DNA of 64,000 nt. It comes from CALXQW01 sp031553045. GTDB taxonomy: Bacteria; Verrucomicrobiota; Verrucomicrobiia; Opitutales; Intestinicryptomonadaceae. A model generated the notes under the pieces. That model did no database searches and was not told where the DNA came from. It was given only the letters and a program-made list of their open reading frames with translations. The translations under genes were made by a program, and so were the position numbers. How positions within the stretch are numbered: position 1 is the stretch's first letter; every line of letters begins with the position of its first letter. Positions 51,030-59,580 of this stretch are shown here, piece by piece. Location: the NCBI GenBank assembly GCA_031553045.1, contig JAVBLZ010000006.1, positions 806,001 through 870,000 of the forward strand, given 5' to 3'.

Positions 51030-52157
51030 TTAGAATTTTCGCCAAATAAATTGGTTAATCATCTTGGTGTAACTTTGTATTATTTTTACAACTTTTACCG
51101 AAACATTGTCGTCGCAATAATCCGGAGGCATGACGGTTTTCTCAGAATTTTGGCGCATTGATACGGCAAGATTTATCGCCTGCATAATGTCTGAACCCCT
51201 AATGCCGCCCAAGACAACAGTGCCCTTGTCCAGAACTTCAGGACGCTCCGTAGAGGTGCGCAAAAGTACGCCGGAAAAACCCAATATTGCGCTTTCTTCC
51301 GAAAGCGTACCGCTATCGCTAAGCACGCAAAATGCCGACTTTTGAAGTTTGTTGTAATCTAAAAAACCAAAGGGCGGCAATGTCCGCACCAATTTGTGAA
51401 ATTTAAAACCCCTTGAATCTATAAACTTTTTGCTGCGCGGATGTGTTGAATAAACAACGGGCATGTTGTAAGTTTCCGCAATACTGTTCAAAGAATTCAT
51501 CAAAGAGAAGAAATTATTTTCTATGTCTATATTTTCCTCCCTATGTGCAGAGACTATAAAAAACTTGCCGTCTTCCAAACCAAGTTCAGCAAGAACCTTG
51601 CTGGAATCAATCTTATCCGCCTGCTCTTTCAAAACTTCCGTCATGGGTGAGCCCGTTACAAAAACATACTCTTTGCGCACGCCTTCAGAAATAAGATAGC
51701 GCCTAGAATGCTCCGTATATGTTAAATTGACATCGGAAATATGGTCAACAATGCGGCGGTTTGTCTCCTCAGGGACGTTTTGGTCAAAACATCTGTTACC
51801 AGCTTCCATGTGAAAAATTGGTATCTTGAGACGTTTTGCGGAAATTGCGGAAAGCGCAGAATTTGTGTCGCCCAAAATCAGCAGAGCGTCAGGGCGCTCT
51901 TTAAACATAATATCATAAGACTTTGCTATGATATTGCCCATGGTCTGCCCCAGATTTTCACCTACGCTATCCAAATAATAATTCGGCGCACGCAGACCCA
52001 AATCTTTGAAAAAAACTTCATTCAAAGAGTAATCCCAATTTTGTCCCGTATGAACCAAAATTTGGTTGAAATACTTGTCGCAAGCTTTTATGCACGACGA
52101 AAGCCTGATTATTTCAGGGCGCGTGCCTATGATTGTCATTACCTTTAGTTTTTCCAT
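51030..52157 (-). CDS. wecB: UDP-N-acetylglucosamine 2-epimerase-type enzyme (CapG role)
   Basis: The 375-aa protein is a non-hydrolysing epimerase: MTIIGTRPEIIRLS, TGQNWDYSLNEVFF, ILGDTNSALSAISAKRL, HMEAGNRCFDQNVPEETNRRI, and SDSGTLSEESAILG. With capE and capF directly upstream, it most likely does the last step of UDP-N-acetyl-L-fucosamine synthesis (2-epimerisation), the CapG/FnlC role, rather than UDP-ManNAc formation. It starts 3 bp after capF ends. Confidence 0.9.
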   Translation of the reverse strand: MEKLKVMTIIGTRPEIIRLSSCIKACDKYFNQILVHTGQNWDYSLNEVFFKDLGLRAPNYYLDSVGENLGQTMGNIIAKSYDIMFKERPDALLILGDTNSALSAISAKRLKIPIFHMEAGNRCFDQNVPEETNRRIVDHISDVNLTYTEHSRRYLISEGVRKEYVFVTGSPMTEVLKEQADKIDSSKVLAELGLEDGKFFIVSAHREENIDIENNFFSLMNSLNSIAETYNMPVVYSTHPRSKKFIDSRGFKFHKLVRTLPPFGFLDYNKLQKSAFCVLSDSGTLSEESAILGFSGVLLRTSTERPEVLDKGTVVLGGIRGSDIMQAINLAVSMRQNSEKTVMPPDYCDDNVSVKVVKIIQSYTKMINQFIWRKF

Positions 52158-52160
52158 TTT

Positions 52161-53276
52161 TTAAACGTTGTTAAAATATGTGTCCGGATTTGAAGGGTCA
52201 AAAGCCTCATTCGCCCACATGACAGTGATTAAGTCTTGAGCGCCCACGTTTTCTATGTTGTGCGTATAACCAGTTGGAATATCCACAACCTCAAGCTTTT
52301 CGCCATTTACTTTATATTCTATAATTTCAGATTCATCTATTTTTCTGAAGCGTATTATACCTTCGCCCTGCACCACCAAAAATTTTTCATTCTTGGAATT
52401 GTGCCAATGATTGCCCTTGGTGATACCAGACTTTGTAATATTCACCGAGACCTGCCCCCTCTCGGGCGTGCGCAAAAATTCTGTAAAAGAACCCCTAGCA
52501 TCCACATTCATTTTAAGAGGGTAAGAGAATGCATTGCGTGGCAGATAACTTAAATACGTGCTGTAAAGTTTTGTCTCAAGAGAGCCCTTCTGCAAATTGG
52601 GAACTTGCAAATTCTCTCGAGACGCCCTGAAAGAATAAATAGTGTCAACAATTTCACCAAGACTTGCCTTGTGGCTGACAGGAACTTCACAAAAACCGTT
52701 CTCAAGCCTTGTGGGCGCAAGCTTTAACGCCCTTAAAAATTCCGCCAAAACATCGTCAATATAAACCACGTGCATCTGCACGCTGCGGTCATTGACGGTT
52801 ATGGGCAAATCATTGGCTATATTGTTGCAGAAAGTTGCTATGGCGCTGTTGTAATTTGGTCTGCACCACTTGCCAAAAATATTTGGCAATCTGTACACCA
52901 TTACCTCCACAACTTCAGTCTTGGAATAATCAAACATTAAATCTTCACCAGCCTTCTTGCTCTGCCCGTAAGGATTGTCTAAAGAAGCCTGAATTGAAGA
53001 TGTAATGAGTATGGGCGCTTTATTCTTTGACGCCTTTAACTTGGCAAGCAAAGTGTCTGTAAAGCCAAAATTGCCCGTCATAAATTCCTCCGCATTTTGC
53101 GGCCTGTTCACACCCGCAAGATGAAACACAAAGTTGCAAGAGCTGCAAGCCTCGTCCAAAAGAGAGTCTGGAGAATCTATATCGTACTCAAAAACCTCGG
53201 CATAGCCGGCGTTCTTTAAGGCAAGCACCAAATTTTTGCCGACAAACCCCTTTGCGCCAGTAACAAGAATCTTCAT
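52161..53276 (-). CDS. capF: UDP-2-acetamido-2,6-dideoxy-hexulose reductase with cupin domain (CapF/FnlB)
   Basis: The 371-aa protein has an SDR domain (MKILVTGAKGFVGKNL, FHLAGVNRPQNAEEFM, NPYGQSKKAGEDL with the Tyr and Lys pair) and a C-terminal cupin domain (GNHWHNSKNEKFLVVQGEG). This two-domain layout is specific to CapF, whose cupin domain binds zinc and acts as C3-epimerase, while the SDR domain reduces C4 with NADPH. I chose the ATG at 53276, which overlaps the capE stop by one base; a longer frame adds only four residues. Confidence 0.92.
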   Translation of the reverse strand: MKILVTGAKGFVGKNLVLALKNAGYAEVFEYDIDSPDSLLDEACSSCNFVFHLAGVNRPQNAEEFMTGNFGFTDTLLAKLKASKNKAPILITSSIQASLDNPYGQSKKAGEDLMFDYSKTEVVEVMVYRLPNIFGKWCRPNYNSAIATFCNNIANDLPITVNDRSVQMHVVYIDDVLAEFLRALKLAPTRLENGFCEVPVSHKASLGEIVDTIYSFRASRENLQVPNLQKGSLETKLYSTYLSYLPRNAFSYPLKMNVDARGSFTEFLRTPERGQVSVNITKSGITKGNHWHNSKNEKFLVVQGEGIIRFRKIDESEIIEYKVNGEKLEVVDIPTGYTHNIENVGAQDLITVMWANEAFDPSNPDTYFNNV

Positions 53277-54289
53277 TACTTTTTCCAAGTGGCAAGCTCT
53301 TGACGCACTTCCTCAAGCTCCAAAAGCTTTTGTTTAATTTCTTCAACATTCAGCATTTGGGTATTGTTTGAGTTGTACTCATCTGTGATGGCGTATTGCT
53401 TGTCGCCCTCGGTAAAATATTTGTCATAATTCAAATCACGAGTGTCGGCTGGGATGCAGTAGTAATTGCCCATGTCTTTTGCGCAGGCAAATTCTTCACG
53501 GGTGAGCAAAACTTCATAGAGTTTTTCACCGTGCCGCACGCCTATGTTTTTGATTTCACGCTTTACGCCAAAAAGCTCAAGCAAAGCCTGCGCCAAATTC
53601 AAAATAGTGCAAGCGGGAGATTTTTGCACCATTATCTCACCGGCTCTGGAATGTTCAAAAGAAAATTCAACCAACCCCACCGCCTCGTCAAGAGACATTA
53701 TGTAACGGGTCATATTGGGATCTGTGATTGTAATGGGTAAGCCTGCCTTGATTTGTTCAATAAAAAGCGGTATGACAGAACCTCTTGAATACATCACATT
53801 GCCATAGCGTGTACCGCAAATTATAGTTTCCTGAGATACCCTTGAACGTGCTACAAAAACTTTTTCCATCATTGCCTTTGAAGTGCCCATGCTATTTACG
53901 GGGTAAGCCGCTTTGTCTGTGGAAAGACATATAACTTTGCGCACGCCTTCCTCAATGGCAGCCGCAAGCAAATTGTCTGTACCGATGATGTTTGTCTTGA
54001 CGGCCTCCATAGGGAAAAATTCACATGATGGAACTTGCTTTAAGGCTGCTGCGTGGAATATAAAATCAACACCACTGATAGCGCTCTTGATGCTCTGCGG
54101 GTCTCTCACATCGCCCAAGTAAAACTTGACTCTGGAATCCCGAAACACCCTGCGCATATCGTCCTGTTTTTTTTCATCTCTTGAAAAAATGCGGATTTCG
54201 CCAATGTCCGTTTTGAGAAACTTTTTTAGAACGGCGGTGCCAAACGAACCTGTGCCGCCAGTGATAAGCAAATTTTGTGATTTAAACAT
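53276..54289 (-). CDS. capE: UDP-GlcNAc 4,6-dehydratase/5-epimerase (CapE/FnlA)
   Basis: The 337-aa protein is a short-chain dehydrogenase of the polysaccharide biosynthesis class: LLITGGTGSFGTAVLKKFL (NAD motif), FHAAALKQVPSCEFFPMEAVKTN, STDKAAYPVNSMGTSKAMMEK, and KNIGVRHGEKLYEVLLTREE. CapE makes the first intermediate from UDP-GlcNAc for UDP-FucNAc. The MGTSKA segment has Met in place of the usual Tyr, a mark of this subfamily. It lies directly between wbuB and capF. Confidence 0.92.
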   Translation of the reverse strand: MFKSQNLLITGGTGSFGTAVLKKFLKTDIGEIRIFSRDEKKQDDMRRVFRDSRVKFYLGDVRDPQSIKSAISGVDFIFHAAALKQVPSCEFFPMEAVKTNIIGTDNLLAAAIEEGVRKVICLSTDKAAYPVNSMGTSKAMMEKVFVARSRVSQETIICGTRYGNVMYSRGSVIPLFIEQIKAGLPITITDPNMTRYIMSLDEAVGLVEFSFEHSRAGEIMVQKSPACTILNLAQALLELFGVKREIKNIGVRHGEKLYEVLLTREEFACAKDMGNYYCIPADTRDLNYDKYFTEGDKQYAITDEYNSNNTQMLNVEEIKQKLLELEEVRQELATWKK

Positions 54290-54294
54290 AATAT

Positions 54295-55500
54295 TTAGGC
54301 TTTTTTAAAATGTCCCTCAAGTATCTTGACGGAACGTGAAATGTCAAAATTATTTATCATATATTTTCTGCCGTTATTGCCCAGCAGAAGGCGCAAATCA
54401 GCGTCTTTTGCAAGAGTTAAAATATTTGCGTAGAAATCTTTAGGCTTGCTTGCGTCGGACCATAGGCCGCAATTTGCCTGGCTTATTATCAAATCTTTAT
54501 AATCCGTAGCCAAATCTGTGGCGGCAACTATGGGCATGGAAAGCTGCATGTAAGACAAAGTTTTGGAAGGATAATTTGGAATTGTGTAACGAGGATCTAA
54601 AGAAACTATCCCAACATCGCAAGCCGCAGCCAAAAGTTCGTAATCACTTCTGGGCAGGCTGTCTAAAAATATTGAATTTTTAAGATTATTGTCTTTCACA
54701 AAAGACCTCACTTTATGACTCTCCGTACCAGAACCTATCGCCACAAAAAACACACTCCCGTCTGAATCAAAATGCTTCATGGCAGAACAAATCAAACCCA
54801 CATTCTGAGGCTTGCCCATATTGCCCGCAAAAAGAAAAACCGACGCCGACTGCGGAATATTGTATTTTGCCCTAAACGCCCGCTTGTCAACCACAGGCAT
54901 TGGAGCATCTGAAAATGCGGTATTGGGGAAGAGCTCAACTTTATCTTTTGATAAAAACTTATTGTGATTTAAAACATACTCCACATTCCCCAAAGACATG
55001 CACCCTACATAATCTGCGGTTTTTAACATCTGTATTTCTTTGCGTCGGAAATAAAGATGTGCAGGAGAATTTTTTTTCATCATGCCCAAATCTACGGCGT
55101 TTTGCGGGAATATGTCTTTTTGCATAAGATATGCGGGGCACTTGAAATATTTTTTCGCCCACTTTACCGCAGGATATATGGTTACGGGTGGCGCTTCAAA
55201 GAGCACCAAATCAAAATCTTTGTCGGAAAAATGTTTTTTCAGCGCAGACTTTAAAGCGTAAGGCAGCATTATAAATGTGAGCGCCTTGCGCACTAAATTT
55301 GTGTTGAAAATTTTGCCTGCACGTATGCGTACCACGTTAACATCTTGCTCTTTATGCAAGGTTAAATCTTCATCGGAAGCCTTGGCGTCTATTGCCGCAA
55401 CAAAGACCTCATGACCCGCATGGGCAAGGGCATTTGCCAAGTCGGCATAAAGACACTGTGAATTCTTTGCAAATGCTATGGAAATTTGTAAAATACGCAT
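54295..55500 (-). CDS. wbuB: GT4-family glycosyltransferase, WbuB-like (L-FucNAc transferase)
   Basis: The 401-aa protein is a GT-B glycosyltransferase: MRILQISIAF at the start, FLFAGNMGKPQNVGLICSAM (the donor-side core), and IVSLDPRYTIPNYPSKTLSYMQLSMPIVA (the family 4 E-x7-E region, where the first Glu is changed). It resembles WbuB, which adds L-FucNAc to an O-antigen unit, and it is the first gene of the compact wbuB-capE-capF-wecB operon that makes UDP-L-FucNAc. The acceptor is unknown. Confidence 0.82.
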   Translation of the reverse strand: MRILQISIAFAKNSQCLYADLANALAHAGHEVFVAAIDAKASDEDLTLHKEQDVNVVRIRAGKIFNTNLVRKALTFIMLPYALKSALKKHFSDKDFDLVLFEAPPVTIYPAVKWAKKYFKCPAYLMQKDIFPQNAVDLGMMKKNSPAHLYFRRKEIQMLKTADYVGCMSLGNVEYVLNHNKFLSKDKVELFPNTAFSDAPMPVVDKRAFRAKYNIPQSASVFLFAGNMGKPQNVGLICSAMKHFDSDGSVFFVAIGSGTESHKVRSFVKDNNLKNSIFLDSLPRSDYELLAAACDVGIVSLDPRYTIPNYPSKTLSYMQLSMPIVAATDLATDYKDLIISQANCGLWSDASKPKDFYANILTLAKDADLRLLLGNNGRKYMINNFDISRSVKILEGHFKKA

Positions 55501-55613
55501 AATTTTAAGTACTCAACCGAAAACTTCATGAAAATTCCTACCTCCTTGAAAGTCAAGAACTAGATTCTTAAAATTTTCTTGATAAGCCTGACACTTAGCC
55601 TAAACTCCACCTC

Positions 55614-57044
55614 ATGGCTAATAAAAATTTTGTTAAAGTTGGACTATTTGGCGTAGGCTTAGACACTTACTGGGGACAGTTTGATGGATTGTTAGAGAGA
55701 CTCATTGGGTATCAAGATTTAATATCTTCCAAAATGACCGCACTAGGCAATGTGGAGGTTGTGAATGCCGGCCTCATAGATACGCCCGAAAAATCTTATG
55801 AAGCCGCAGATTTGTTCAAGGCAAAAGATGTTGAAATGGTCTTTGTATTCATTTCTACCTATGCGCTTTCATCGACAGTTTTGCCTGCGGTTTCAAGGCT
55901 GAAAGTGCCTGTGATAATTTTAAATATTCAACCCGATAAAGCCATAGATTACGCAAAACTCAACGCCATGACAGACAGGGGCAAGATGACCGGCGAATGG
56001 CTTGCCAACTGCCAAGCCTGCTCTGTGCCAGAATTTGCCTGCGTCTTCAACAATGCCGACATAAAATACGATATCGTAACAGGCTATCTTGCAGACCCAG
56101 AAGCTTGGCAGGAAATTTCTGACTGGATTGACGCAGCAAGGCTCTCTTACGGAATGCGTACAAACAAACTTGGCGTAATGGGCAATTACTACGGAGGAAT
56201 GGTTGACGTATATACGGATTTACGCCTGCAAAGCGCAACTTTCGGCACGCATATAGACGTGGTAGAAATGTGTGAATTAAACGAAATGCGCAAATCTGTA
56301 ACAAATTTTGAGCTCTCAAAAAAGATAGAAGAATTTAACAGCACCTTCAAGGTTGAGACGGAATGTTCAGATTGCGAAATTAAAAGAGCCGCCCTTACTT
56401 CCGTTGCTCTGGATAAACTCATTGAAAAACGCAAGCTTGGCTCTATGGCGTACTATTATGAAGGCGCAAACGCCAACGATTATGAAAATATAATAACCTC
56501 CGTAATTGCGGGTAACACTCTGCTTACAGGCAAGGGCGTACCAATAGCGGGCGAGTATGAAGTTAAAACTGCACAAGCTATGAAAATCTTATCCATACTC
56601 GGCGCAGGCGGCAGTTTTGCGGAGTTCTACGGCATGGATTTTGAGGATGATGTGGTGCTGCTTGGTCATGACGGCCCGGCGCATTTCAACAGCGCTCAAG
56701 AGCAGGTGAAGCTTGTTCCTCTACCCATCTACCACGGCAAACCCGGTAAAGGGCTGTCTATACAAATGACCGTAAAATATGGTGATGTAACCTTGCTTTC
56801 CGTGGTTGAAACCAAGGGCAAAATTTCTCTATTGATTGCCGAGGCGGAGTCTGTATCTGGCGAAGTCATGCACATTGGCAATACCAACAGCAGATATAAA
56901 TTCAGCGTGGGCGCAAAAAAATTCATAGATTCTTGGAGCAAACAGGGCCCTTCTCACCACTGCGCCATAGGCATTGGCAAATGGGCGAATGTTTTGAAAA
57001 AGTACGCATTTTTCCTCGGTATAGACGCCGTGCAAGTGTCGTAA
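55614..57044 (+). CDS. L-fucose/L-arabinose isomerase-family protein
   Basis: The 476-aa protein belongs to the L-arabinose/L-fucose isomerase superfamily: VGLFGVGLDTYWGQFDGL at the start, then GVMGNYYGGMVDVYTDL, PIAGEYEVKTAQAMKIL with a candidate metal Glu, FAEFYGMDFEDDVVLLGHDGPAHF with Glu and His, and SHHCAIG near the end with His. These are the positions of the metal-binding Glu and His residues in AraA. It interconverts an aldose and a ketose; L-fucose is likely given the fucose cluster 40 kb away, L-arabinose also possible. No kinase or aldolase gene is nearby. Confidence 0.82.
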   Translation: MANKNFVKVGLFGVGLDTYWGQFDGLLERLIGYQDLISSKMTALGNVEVVNAGLIDTPEKSYEAADLFKAKDVEMVFVFISTYALSSTVLPAVSRLKVPVIILNIQPDKAIDYAKLNAMTDRGKMTGEWLANCQACSVPEFACVFNNADIKYDIVTGYLADPEAWQEISDWIDAARLSYGMRTNKLGVMGNYYGGMVDVYTDLRLQSATFGTHIDVVEMCELNEMRKSVTNFELSKKIEEFNSTFKVETECSDCEIKRAALTSVALDKLIEKRKLGSMAYYYEGANANDYENIITSVIAGNTLLTGKGVPIAGEYEVKTAQAMKILSILGAGGSFAEFYGMDFEDDVVLLGHDGPAHFNSAQEQVKLVPLPIYHGKPGKGLSIQMTVKYGDVTLLSVVETKGKISLLIAEAESVSGEVMHIGNTNSRYKFSVGAKKFIDSWSKQGPSHHCAIGIGKWANVLKKYAFFLGIDAVQVS

Positions 57045-57117
57045 TTAAATAGGCAAAAAAAACCTTGTAAAAGAATTTTTTTGAAACATCCTTAGTTATT
57101 ATGCGTTTTATCCGAAT

Positions 57118-57780
57118 ATGAATATTGTGGATACTTCTGCATCTAGATTTATGGATATTGCAAAAGGTGTCGCAGATAAAGTCTCTGGCGCCGAGGTTAT
57201 AGCCTCGGTGGACGCTGATGTTGCAATAATTGCAAGGGTTAAAGCCGGCGATATGACGGCTTTTGATGAGCTCATCAAAAAATACAGAGACAGGCTTTTT
57301 AGCGTGGTGTATAACATGGTTTCAAATCATGAAGACGCCATGGATTTGGTGCAAGACGCCTTTATCAAAGCTTTCGGCAGCATAAATTCCTTCAAGGGCA
57401 ACAGCAGTTTTTATACTTGGATTTATAGGATAGCCGTAAATATGTCTATCAGCTTTATCCGTAAAAACAGGATGCGCCGCTTTTTCAGCTTTGAAACAAT
57501 GAATGAAGAAGTTGCGCCTTCTGAAATTATAGAGAAATTGGTGGTCAAAACCGGCGGTCGCAAAGCATTAATGATAAATGAGTTGAGAGAAAAATTGAAC
57601 GAATCTTTGCAAAATTTGTCTATAAAGCATAGGACAGTTGTTATTTTACATGAAATAGAAGGTCTAAGTCATGATGAGATAGCACAGATTACAAAGACCA
57701 GTGCCGCAACGGTAAGAACCAGACTGCATTACGCAAAACAGCAATTACAGGTACTGCTTAAAGATTATCTGCAAGACTGA
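57118..57780 (+). CDS. ECF-type RNA polymerase sigma factor (RpoE-like)
   Basis: The 220-aa protein has sigma region 2 (AFDELIKKYRDRLFSVVYNMVSNHEDAMDLVQDAFIKAF, then FKGNSSFYTWIYRIAVN) and region 4 (LQNLSIKHRTVVILHEIEGLSHDEIAQITKTSAATVRTRLHYAKQQL). An extra 40-residue N-terminus precedes region 2. The downstream gene codes for a single-pass membrane protein, a likely anti-sigma factor. The pair is the second ECF/membrane partner set in the window, distinct from 3347-4446. Confidence 0.93.
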   Translation: MNIVDTSASRFMDIAKGVADKVSGAEVIASVDADVAIIARVKAGDMTAFDELIKKYRDRLFSVVYNMVSNHEDAMDLVQDAFIKAFGSINSFKGNSSFYTWIYRIAVNMSISFIRKNRMRRFFSFETMNEEVAPSEIIEKLVVKTGGRKALMINELREKLNESLQNLSIKHRTVVILHEIEGLSHDEIAQITKTSAATVRTRLHYAKQQLQVLLKDYLQD

Positions 57781-57795
57781 AAATCCCCCTAAACG

Positions 57796-58248
57796 ATGAA
57801 AGATAAAGAAACAAAAATCAAACTTGAAGAGCTTATTAGGCTTAAACGTTCTGAAAAGCCCACCGTTTCTGAGTGGAAAGCTTTTGACGAACAGCTTAAA
57901 AGAAAGCTCATGTTGTCTTTAATAAAGCCAAAGCCTTTTTACGCAAGATGGGCTGCGGTAGCTTTCTCTCATCCTAGGCTTGCGCCTGTAGGGGCTGCGG
58001 CAATTTTATTTGCGGGCGTGCTTGCAACGCCGCTTTACCTTTCATTTGTGCACGATAATTCTTCTTTAACATCCGCATCAAATCAGGCTTTGGCGCTTAA
58101 CCTGCCAAATGTTGCATCTTCTTTTGCAACCAATGAAATTTCCGTAGGCAATGCCGATAACCATATAAATGCCGATATCAGCAGCCATCATACTTCTTTG
58201 GTTACCTACGTTTCCGCCGAAGCGCATTCTTCGCTTTCTTCATTTTAG
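57796..58248 (+). CDS. Single-pass membrane protein, putative anti-sigma factor
   Basis: The 150-aa protein has a cytoplasmic basic N-terminus (about 1-70, EELIRLKRSEKPTVSEWKAFDEQLKRKLM), a membrane helix at about 73-93 (APVGAAAILFAGVLATPLYLS) and a Ser/Asn-rich periplasmic tail. It lies 15 bp after the ECF sigma gene, where anti-sigma genes usually sit, and the N-terminal helix could bind sigma. No zinc motif is visible. The call rests on position and topology. Confidence 0.65.
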   Translation: MKDKETKIKLEELIRLKRSEKPTVSEWKAFDEQLKRKLMLSLIKPKPFYARWAAVAFSHPRLAPVGAAAILFAGVLATPLYLSFVHDNSSLTSASNQALALNLPNVASSFATNEISVGNADNHINADISSHHTSLVTYVSAEAHSSLSSF

Positions 58249-58311
58249 TTGATTGCGTTAATTAAGCGAATGGTTTGTTTTTTAACCTAAGGTAAATTAT
58301 CTTTTTTCTAA

Positions 58312-58348
58312 AAAGCAAAGGCTCACTGTGTTAGTGAGCCTTTGCTTT
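58312..58348. terminator. 16-bp-stem hairpin terminator
   Basis: AAAGCAAAGGCTCACT (58312-58327) and its inverse (58333-58348) form a perfect 16-bp stem with a 5-base loop. The stem ends in TTT on one side and AAA on the other, so it can work for both strands. Confidence 0.85.
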
Positions 58349-58630
58349 GGTTAATTAAATGAATTTTAAGATGTGCGTCAATTAGACTAAAACCCAAGCA
58401 AGTGTTCGTGAAATACGGAATGTAATCTAGATCAAGCACGGTCTAAATTTTCCAGAAATAATTTTGACTCTCTTATTATAAATGGGAAATGAATATTATG
58501 GATATTCAAAAAGCATTGCTGGCGAAAGCAGACTTCAAGCCCATTACTGGAAGCAATGTCTTTTGAAACGGAGTTTAGCGCCAAAATAACTTGCCAAAAT
58601 GCGAACACTTGATTGGGGGAGTATCTAAAT
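58349..58630. other. Non-coding stretch between two gene ends
   Basis: Together with the hairpin, 58249-58630 makes a 382-bp gap. I see no gene, RNA or repeat in it; open frames here are short and lack features. It may hold remnants of the gene at 58631. Confidence 0.45.
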
Positions 58631-59281
58631 CTATGGCGTAACCGCCCATAAGGTTTTACCATTTGCCATTGCCGTGAGTTCATCAAACGTAACCCAAACG
58701 CAGGGGCGTTTTTCCAGATATCTAAGTTGCAATAAATATTCGTCCATATTTTTATTAAAGCCTATTATATAAATTTGGTGGTCTGAAGATTTATCTAATT
58801 TTTTGATTATATCTTTGATGGTTTTTCGCTCTTCCTTATCCAAATATTCCCGCCATTTTTTTGTACCGCCTTGTTCCGGCCTGATTTCATTGCGGGCTAA
58901 AAAAATTTCCAGAAGCTCATCATTTATGAGTACTCCAAAAAAAGAGGGAATGCCCGCATTGATAAGCTTATTTATCTGCAGCTTTTTGAATGGAATTTTT
59001 ATATCAAATTTCAATCTGCGTTTTGCAAAATATTTTAAGAAAGATTCTCCACTTGGGTTTTCTTTAAATCTTTTTTCTTTTACCCAAATTTCTGAAAGCT
59101 CTTTAAAATCCATATTTGGGTCAAAATAGATAAAAAAATCCAATACATGAAGGGCGGGCAGGGGTAAATTCTCAAATATTTCATATGATACTGCAGGAAT
59201 GGGCAAAATAGATACATCCCCATTTTTTTCATTTATAACATTTGCTTTTAGACGTGTCTCAAACTGCGCCCTGGTTTCCAT
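58631..59281 (-). CDS. Unknown protein, body of a secreted protein whose signal peptide is out of frame
   Basis: From the ATG at 59281 the frame gives 216 aa with no signal peptide. Immediately upstream a 15-C tract (minus strand) joins it to a 40-codon segment that begins MRLLNISITEVLSLRCFWF and looks like a signal peptide ending VVAQEQ (59298-59418). With 15 C the joined frame runs into a TAA within about 12 codons; with 16 C the two parts fuse through a Pro run. The body has IPSFFGVLINDELLEIFLA and DHQIYIIGFNKNMDEYL, which faintly recall papain-like C39 peptidases, a weak guess. Either a phase-variable exported protein in the off state or a sequencing error. Confidence 0.65.
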   Translation of the reverse strand: METRAQFETRLKANVINEKNGDVSILPIPAVSYEIFENLPLPALHVLDFFIYFDPNMDFKELSEIWVKEKRFKENPSGESFLKYFAKRRLKFDIKIPFKKLQINKLINAGIPSFFGVLINDELLEIFLARNEIRPEQGGTKKWREYLDKEERKTIKDIIKKLDKSSDHQIYIIGFNKNMDEYLLQLRYLEKRPCVWVTFDELTAMANGKTLWAVTP

Positions 59282-59282
59282 A

Positions 59283-59297
59283 GGGGGGGGGGGGGGG
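59283..59297 (-). repeat. Poly-C (15) tract at a gene junction
   Basis: Fifteen G in a row on the plus strand, i.e. fifteen C on the coding minus strand, one base upstream of the ATG at 59281. Long C runs of this kind are classical slippage sites for phase variation; 15 is far longer than any other G/C run I see in the window (next longest 7, at 5087-5093). Confidence 0.95.
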
Positions 59298-59418
59298 TAA
59301 ACTGCTCTTGAGCGACAACTTGATTAAATATCAAAACAATAAATACTGGCAAAACTTTGCTAAACCAAAAGCAACGCAGACTCAACACCTCGGTTATTGA
59401 TATATTTAACAATCTCAT
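59298..59418 (-). other. Signal-peptide-coding segment, out of frame with the gene body
   Basis: From the ATG at 59418 the minus strand reads MRLLNISITEVLSLRCFWF, then a hydrophobic stretch SKVLPVFIVLIF and NQVVAQEQF before the C tract, a plausible signal peptide with cleavage near VVA. It has no stop codon of its own before the tract. The distance from 59418 to the ATG at 59281 is 137 nt, one short of a multiple of three. Confidence 0.7.
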
Positions 59419-59580
59419 TCTATAAATAATTTACTTCAATTTTTATTATACACATTCAACTCCATCAATTAAATGGCTCTTACAAATGCACGTCGATAAA
59501 TTAAAAGCAATTTTGTCTTTTTTGTAAAGGCCTATTTGCTTGGCTCTCTCAATAAATATTAAGCCAAGCGCAGAGCTTTT

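Noticed and set aside
58432..58686. Minus-strand open frame between the terminator and the poly-C gene
   Set aside because: No recognisable features, and it overlaps the end of the better-supported gene at 58631.
59538..59569. Inverted repeat GCTTGGCT/AGCCAAGC as terminator of the hybrid kinase gene
   Set aside because: Short 8-bp stem with a 16-base loop and no T-run on the minus strand.
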